DNA of 7,025 nt from assembly GCA_029240955.1 (NCBI GenBank), contig JARDZH010000089.1, forward strand, positions 1 to 7,025, read 5' to 3'. Each line of letters begins with the position of its first letter. Position 1 is the stretch's first letter. Shown here in pieces: positions 3,983 through 7,025 of this stretch. This stretch comes from Pseudomonas sp. GTDB lineage: Bacteria; Pseudomonadota; Gammaproteobacteria; Pseudomonadales; Pseudomonadaceae. Position numbers and translations under genes: made by a program. Under the pieces are notes generated by a model. The model ran no database searches and had not been told where the DNA came from. It saw only the letters and a program-made list of their open reading frames with translations.

Positions 3983-6813
3983 GCCAGGAACGCTATGGCA
4001 TCCGCCGTTTCGCTCTGTTGAATACTGCCGGTTACAGCCTGGGACTGTTCCCGCTGGAAAATCCGTTGTCGGTCTACGGTGCGAACAACTTGGGCAAGAG
4101 TGCCTCGATCAACGCGCTGCAGTTTCCGATTCTGGCCCGCATGTCGGACATGAGTTTCGGTAAGTACAGCCTTGAACAGTCGCGCCGGTTCTACTTTGCG
4201 TCGGATACCAGCTATATCCTGGTGGAAGTCTCACTGCCCCACGGCCCGCATGTCATAGGCGTGGTCGGGCGGGGTCCGGGTGGCGGCTTTGGTCACCAGT
4301 TCTTCGCCTACGCCGGCGAGCTGGATCTGGCTCACTATCAGAAAGACGATACCTGCCTGCGTCAGAAAGAGTTGTTCAGCAATCTGGAAAGTCAGGGGCT
4401 CAAAGCCTACGAACTCAAGCCCGACGAACTGCGGCGCCTGCTGGTCGGCGGCCATACCTCAATCCCGCTGGATCTGACCCTGATTCCGCTGCGCTCCACC
4501 AGCGAGCAGAGCCTCAAGACCTTCCGTGCCTTGTTCATCAACCTGCTGCACATGCGCGAGATCACTGCTGCCAAGCTCAAGCAGTTGTTTCTCGATGCTT
4601 TCGAACACAGCCTGCGTTCCGGCAGTGTCGACTACATTGCGGCATGCGAAGAGGCGTTCCGCGACGTGCGCCGCATGGAGCAGGATTACAACTCTCTGGT
4701 GCTGGCAGGGCCTCTGGTCGAAGCGCTGGCGTCCGGCGTCAAGCAGCGCGATATTTTGCGGGGCAAACTTCACCGCCTTTCGCCGCTGCTCGACTCGCTG
4801 CTGGGCAGCTGGTCCGATTACTCGGGCGCGCGCAAGGAAGAACTGGTCATTCAGGCCGAGCATTACCGTGCTCAGCAGGATGTCATGCAGAACGACCAGC
4901 GCAACAGCACCCAGGAGCTGATGCGACTGGAGCGCGAAATCAGCAGCGTCCAGCGCTGGCTCGGCGAGCTGTCGGTGTTGAAGAATCGCTTCGCACTGGT
5001 GGACGACGTCAGGGTTCTTGAGCAACAGCTGCTTGCTGCCAAAGATGCGCACGACGAGCTCGCTGGCGCGCTGGCCCAGTCGCGGCAATTCACTGCGGAA
5101 GATCTGGAAGAGCGTTTGCGCGATCTGGAGAAACGACTCAAGTCGGTCAAGCAACAGCTCGATCATGCGGACAACAACAGTTATGCCCGCTTGCGGGAAG
5201 AGTTCTCGCAGCCGGACGTCGAGCGCTTGATGCGTCTGTTCAACGGCGCGCTGTTCAGCCTGCCATTGGGCGAGCAAGGCATCGCGCTGGATGATGGCGA
5301 CGCGTGGGTCAAATCGTTGGAAGCCATTCTGGACGGCTTCAAAGGCGAGCAGTTTCAGGTTCCGGGTTTGTCCATCAATCTGGCGAACATCGAGCCCCCT
5401 GCCCTGCAGGCGTTGGCCGATCGCGCTGCATTGCGTGATCAGAAAGATCGTCTGGAAAAAGAACTCAAGCAGCTCAAGACCCAACAGGCCGTCGCGGCGG
5501 ACCGCGCTGCCGGCAAGAGCCAGACCGAGGCGTTGTATCAGCAGGTGCTGGACGCGCAGAAAGCGCTGGAAGATTTCCGTCGCTGCCAGACACTGGCCGC
5601 TGAAGAGCCAGGCAAACTCGAAGAGCTGGCACACATGGAAGCCGCGCAGGACGAGTTGAAGCGCTCCAGTGATGCATTCACCGAACGCGTTCAACAATTG
5701 TCCGCCAAGCTTCAGTTGGTGGCGCGGCAGATCGGCGACCTGGAATCCAAACAGCGCACGCTCGATGACGCATTGCGTCGCCGCCAGTTGCTGCCTGCGG
5801 ATATGCCGTTCGGAACACCGTTCATGGACCCGGTCGACGACTCGATGGAGAACCTGCTTCCGCTGCTCAACGACTACCAGGACAGCTGGCAGGCGCTGTT
5901 GCGTAGCGACGGGCAGATCGAAGCCTTGTACGCACAGGTTCGTCTGAAAGGTGTGGCCAAGTTCGACAGCGAAGATGATGTCGAGCGTCGTCTGCAGTTG
6001 CTGATCAATGCGTATGCTCACCGTACCGATGAAGCGCTGACCTTGGGCAAGGCTCGTCGCGCTGCCGTGACTGACATTGCGCGTACGCTACGTAACATTC
6101 GCAGCGACTACGACAGCCTTGAGCACCAACTGGCGCTGTTCAACCGCGAGATCAACAAGCGTCAGGTTTCCAACCTGGCCAGCTTCCGCATTGTGCTCGC
6201 GCCAAACAAAGAAGCGCTCAAGCACATCGACCAGATTATCCACAGTGCCGGCCAGTATGAAGAAGGCGAAACACTGTCGGTCTTCGATCTGAGCCAGAGC
6301 GCGGAGCAGGACAACAAGAACGAAGAAGCCAAGGAATATCTGGCACGACTGGTTGCGGCCAATCACAACCAGCTTGGTTTGAAAGACCTGTTCGAATTGG
6401 CGTTCGAAATCATCAAGGTGAATGGTCAGCCGGTCATCCACACCGACATCGACGGTGCGGCTTCCAACGGGACGACCATGACCATCAAGGCGCTGACCAA
6501 CATGTATCTGTTGCTGCACTTGATGGATCGCGATCAGGCGGGCCGAGTGCGACTGCCTTACTACCTTGATGAAGCGGCAGACATCGACGAGAAGAACCAG
6601 TCGGCTCTGCTGGAGACCAGCCTGCAACTTGGGTTTGTACCTATCCTGGCGAGCGTAAAGCCGCAGGTGTCCGCACACGTTGCGATCGATCTGGAAGGCG
6701 GTAGCGGTCCTAACGGCATCTATATCGACGAAGCGGACTGGAAGTACATCCATCGTCGCGATGACGTGAAGCCTGAGGTTGTGGCTGTCGAAGAGGAAGC
6801 GATTGCTGAGTAA
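3979..6813 (+). CDS. mksB: SMC-like condensin ATPase MksB
   Basis: The 944-residue motor subunit of MksBEF. It dimerises, binds and hydrolyses ATP between its heads, and with MksE and MksF organises chromosomal DNA. The N-terminal head has Walker A GANNLGKS at 34-41 (K40). Coiled coil runs about 285-400 and again about 475-605, separated by a non-coil segment (about 405-474) that may be a small hinge. A joint and shorter helices follow (about 640-735). The C-terminal head carries SNGTT at 829-833 in the place of the ABC signature, Walker B LPYYLDE ending D864-E865, a D-loop ADID at 867-870 and the switch strand ILASVKPQ. All ATPase residues look intact. It is much shorter than E. coli MukB (about 1,480 residues), as usual for MksB. 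The ATG overlaps the mksE stop by 4 bp, with AGGAG at 3966-3970, 8 bases upstream. No MksG/JetD-type TOPRIM nuclease gene follows; a terminator and an rRNA operon do. I prefer chromosomal MksB to Wadjet JetC for this reason. Confidence 0.94.
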   Translation: MSQERYGIRRFALLNTAGYSLGLFPLENPLSVYGANNLGKSASINALQFPILARMSDMSFGKYSLEQSRRFYFASDTSYILVEVSLPHGPHVIGVVGRGPGGGFGHQFFAYAGELDLAHYQKDDTCLRQKELFSNLESQGLKAYELKPDELRRLLVGGHTSIPLDLTLIPLRSTSEQSLKTFRALFINLLHMREITAAKLKQLFLDAFEHSLRSGSVDYIAACEEAFRDVRRMEQDYNSLVLAGPLVEALASGVKQRDILRGKLHRLSPLLDSLLGSWSDYSGARKEELVIQAEHYRAQQDVMQNDQRNSTQELMRLEREISSVQRWLGELSVLKNRFALVDDVRVLEQQLLAAKDAHDELAGALAQSRQFTAEDLEERLRDLEKRLKSVKQQLDHADNNSYARLREEFSQPDVERLMRLFNGALFSLPLGEQGIALDDGDAWVKSLEAILDGFKGEQFQVPGLSINLANIEPPALQALADRAALRDQKDRLEKELKQLKTQQAVAADRAAGKSQTEALYQQVLDAQKALEDFRRCQTLAAEEPGKLEELAHMEAAQDELKRSSDAFTERVQQLSAKLQLVARQIGDLESKQRTLDDALRRRQLLPADMPFGTPFMDPVDDSMENLLPLLNDYQDSWQALLRSDGQIEALYAQVRLKGVAKFDSEDDVERRLQLLINAYAHRTDEALTLGKARRAAVTDIARTLRNIRSDYDSLEHQLALFNREINKRQVSNLASFRIVLAPNKEALKHIDQIIHSAGQYEEGETLSVFDLSQSAEQDNKNEEAKEYLARLVAANHNQLGLKDLFELAFEIIKVNGQPVIHTDIDGAASNGTTMTIKALTNMYLLLHLMDRDQAGRVRLPYYLDEAADIDEKNQSALLETSLQLGFVPILASVKPQVSAHVAIDLEGGSGPNGIYIDEADWKYIHRRDDVKPEVVAVEEEAIAE

Positions 6814-6828
6814 GCTGATCTGAAACGT

Positions 6829-6859
6829 AAAAAGGCCGCATGAGCATGCGGCCTTTTTT
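6829..6859 (+). terminator. intrinsic terminator of the mksFEB operon, bidirectional form
   Basis: A perfect 13-bp stem, arms AAAAAGGCCGCAT (6829-6841) and ATGCGGCCTTTTT (6846-6858), closes a GAGC loop and ends in six T residues. It begins 15 bases after the mksB stop codon. Because A-runs precede the stem and T-runs follow it, it should also terminate transcripts coming from the right on the minus strand. Confidence 0.93.
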
Positions 6860-6930
6860 GTGGGTCTGATTCGAGCGTAGCGTTGGAAAACAGAACCCTG
6901 TGTGACGGCCTGGTTCCGAACGCCAGAAAG

Positions 6931-6965
6931 ACAAAACCCCTGTCTGCGTGAGCAGACAGGGGTTT
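6931..6965 (-). terminator. rRNA operon intrinsic terminator
   Basis: A perfect 14-bp stem, AAACCCCTGTCTGC (6934-6947) with GCAGACAGGGGTTT (6952-6965), closes a GTGA loop. Read on the minus strand it lies about 10 bases past the 5S 3' end and runs into TTTTGTCTTT, the typical end of an rRNA transcript. The T side on the plus strand is short (TTTCGG), so it works mainly leftward. Confidence 0.9.
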
Positions 6966-6974
6966 CGGAATGAA

Positions 6975-7025
6975 TCTTGACGATGACCTACTCTCACATG
7001 GGGAAACCCCACACTACCATCGGCG
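6975..7025 (-). rRNA. rrf: 5S ribosomal RNA, 3' part, cut by the window edge
   Basis: Read on the minus strand, the last 51 bases match the 3' portion of a Pseudomonas 5S rRNA: CGCCGATGGTAGTGTGGGG, then the TTTCCCCATGTGAGAGTAGG segment of helix IV and loop E, then TCATCGTCAAGA closing helix I. About 65 bases of the 5' part lie beyond the window. The mature 3' end is placed near 6975 but could differ by a few bases. It is followed at once by the rRNA terminator, so the rest of the rRNA operon should continue to the right on the same strand. Confidence 0.95.

Noticed and set aside
4459..6021. A 520-codon open frame antisense to mksB
   Set aside because: It mirrors the strongly coding mksB frame. 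Its Gln/Leu/Val-rich translation shows no domain, it has no ribosome-binding site, and such antisense frames are common opposite GC3-rich genes.
6880..6923. Imperfect 9-bp inverted repeat with one bulge between the two terminators
   Set aside because: The arms GCGTTGGAA and TTCCGAACGC pair only with a bulged G across a 25-nt loop, with no T-tract and no nearby gene to regulate; this is close to chance expectation.
6710..7012. A 100-codon minus-strand frame running from the 5S rRNA through both terminators into mksB
   Set aside because: It crosses rRNA and two terminator hairpins and has no recognisable protein features.

Overview
The window looks like a chromosomal segment of a Pseudomonas, probably near the P. 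syringae/P. fluorescens part of the genus. The basis is a moderately high GC content, the 3' part of a Pseudomonas-type 5S rRNA, and proteins that read as the Pseudomonas forms of RimI, HolD and the MksFEB condensin. From memory, the order matches the P. aeruginosa PAO1 region around PA4677-PA4690 (small acidic protein, rimI, psi subunit, mksFEB, then an rRNA operon). No phage, IS element, CRISPR array or tRNA is visible.

Layout. Positions 1-137 hold a perfect 11-bp inverted repeat and perhaps the last codons of an upstream gene. Positions 138-548 (+) encode a very acidic 136-residue protein of unknown function. It converges, with a 16-bp gap and no terminator, on a minus-strand pair: holD (DNA polymerase III psi subunit, 1010-1810, TTG start) and rimI (N-alpha-acetyltransferase of ribosomal protein S18, 565-1017). 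The two overlap by 8 bp. Positions 1811-2004 form a divergent intergenic region with candidate -10 elements on both sides and a dyad between them. Positions 2005-6813 (+) are a tightly overlapping three-gene operon, mksF (kleisin), mksE (kleisin-associated winged-helix subunit) and mksB (SMC/MukB-like ATPase). An intrinsic terminator follows at 6829-6859. At the right end the last ~51 nt of a minus-strand 5S rRNA and its strong terminator (6931-6965) mark the end of an rRNA operon that converges on mksB.

How the genes work together. MksB, MksE and MksF form a MukBEF-like condensin that organises the chromosome. The fourth subunit of the related Wadjet/MksBEFG plasmid-defence systems (the nuclease MksG/JetD) is absent on both sides, so this reads as the chromosome-maintenance version. 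HolD joins the clamp loader to the chi/SSB side of the replisome. RimI modifies a ribosomal protein; its pairing with holD is an old gammaproteobacterial arrangement also seen in E. coli.

I found no convincing new system. The points most worth a second look are the cryptic, extended HolD with its non-ATG start, the three-subunit Mks operon set between replisome and rRNA genes, the acidic tail of MksE, the lysine-free acidic protein, and the inverted repeat at the left edge.
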